Assembly (NCBI GenBank): GCA_041674345.1
Contig: JBAYVY010000269.1
Span: 1-5,118, forward strand
Direction: 5' to 3'
DNA from: JBAYVY01 sp041674345
GTDB taxonomy: Bacteria; Planctomycetota; Phycisphaerae; Phycisphaerales; Zrk34
Length of the DNA: 5,118 nt
Shown here piece after piece: positions 5,061-5,118 of the stretch (the first letter of the stretch is position 1; every line of letters begins with the position of its first letter). Position numbers and translations under genes: made by a program. Under the pieces are notes generated by a model that searched no databases, had not been told where the DNA came from, and saw only the letters and a list, made by a program, of their open reading frames with translations.

Positions 5061-5118
5061 GCCCCCCCCCCCACACCCCTCCGGGGACCCCCTCCCGGGG
5101 CGGGCGTGCCTCCACCGC

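Overview
The window looks like chromosomal DNA from a GC-rich planctomycete, most likely of the Phycisphaerae type. This is inferred from the style of the proteins, not from a marker gene. The clues are two OprO/OprP-like porins with an N-terminal coiled coil, a small protein ending in a conserved block that I associate from memory with planctomycete hypothetical proteins, a stand-alone relative of the LigD phosphoesterase domain, and many intergenic 7-base repeats of the GGAAGTC/GGAAGTG type. No rRNA, tRNA, CRISPR array, transposase, integrase or phage gene was seen.

Left half, minus strand, read right to left. A TPR lipoprotein gene (2751-3452) is followed by a 407-bp AT-richer gap holding a plausible promoter and a structured leader. 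Then come two tandem paralogous porin genes: a complete one (898-2343) and one whose 3' end lies outside the window (1-741). The 156 bp between the porins hold two hairpins, one after the first porin's stop and one just before the second porin's ribosome binding site. Part of the coding sequence is almost identical between the porins, including at silent positions, while their leaders differ. That suggests recent duplication or gene conversion.

Right half, plus strand. Across a divergent spacer filled by an inverted array of 7-mers (3531-3675) lie a LigD-phosphoesterase-like gene (3687-4100), a 120-residue conserved hypothetical gene (4145-4507) and a YbgC/4HBT hot-dog thioesterase gene (4635-5027). 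The first and third lack a Shine-Dalgarno sequence but carry a -10-like hexamer exactly 6 nt before ATG, so they may be leaderless. The same 7-mer family recurs around a strong hairpin before the thioesterase gene. The window ends in C-rich octamer repeats.

How the genes work together: the porins and the lipoprotein belong to the cell envelope, and the three plus-strand genes are probably cytoplasmic. Nothing in the sequence ties them into one pathway. I see no clear new defence or metabolic system. The most unusual signals are the repeat architecture, the paired leaderless starts, the porin mosaic, and a slippery heptamer with a G-rich tract whose -1 frame stays open through the next gene.
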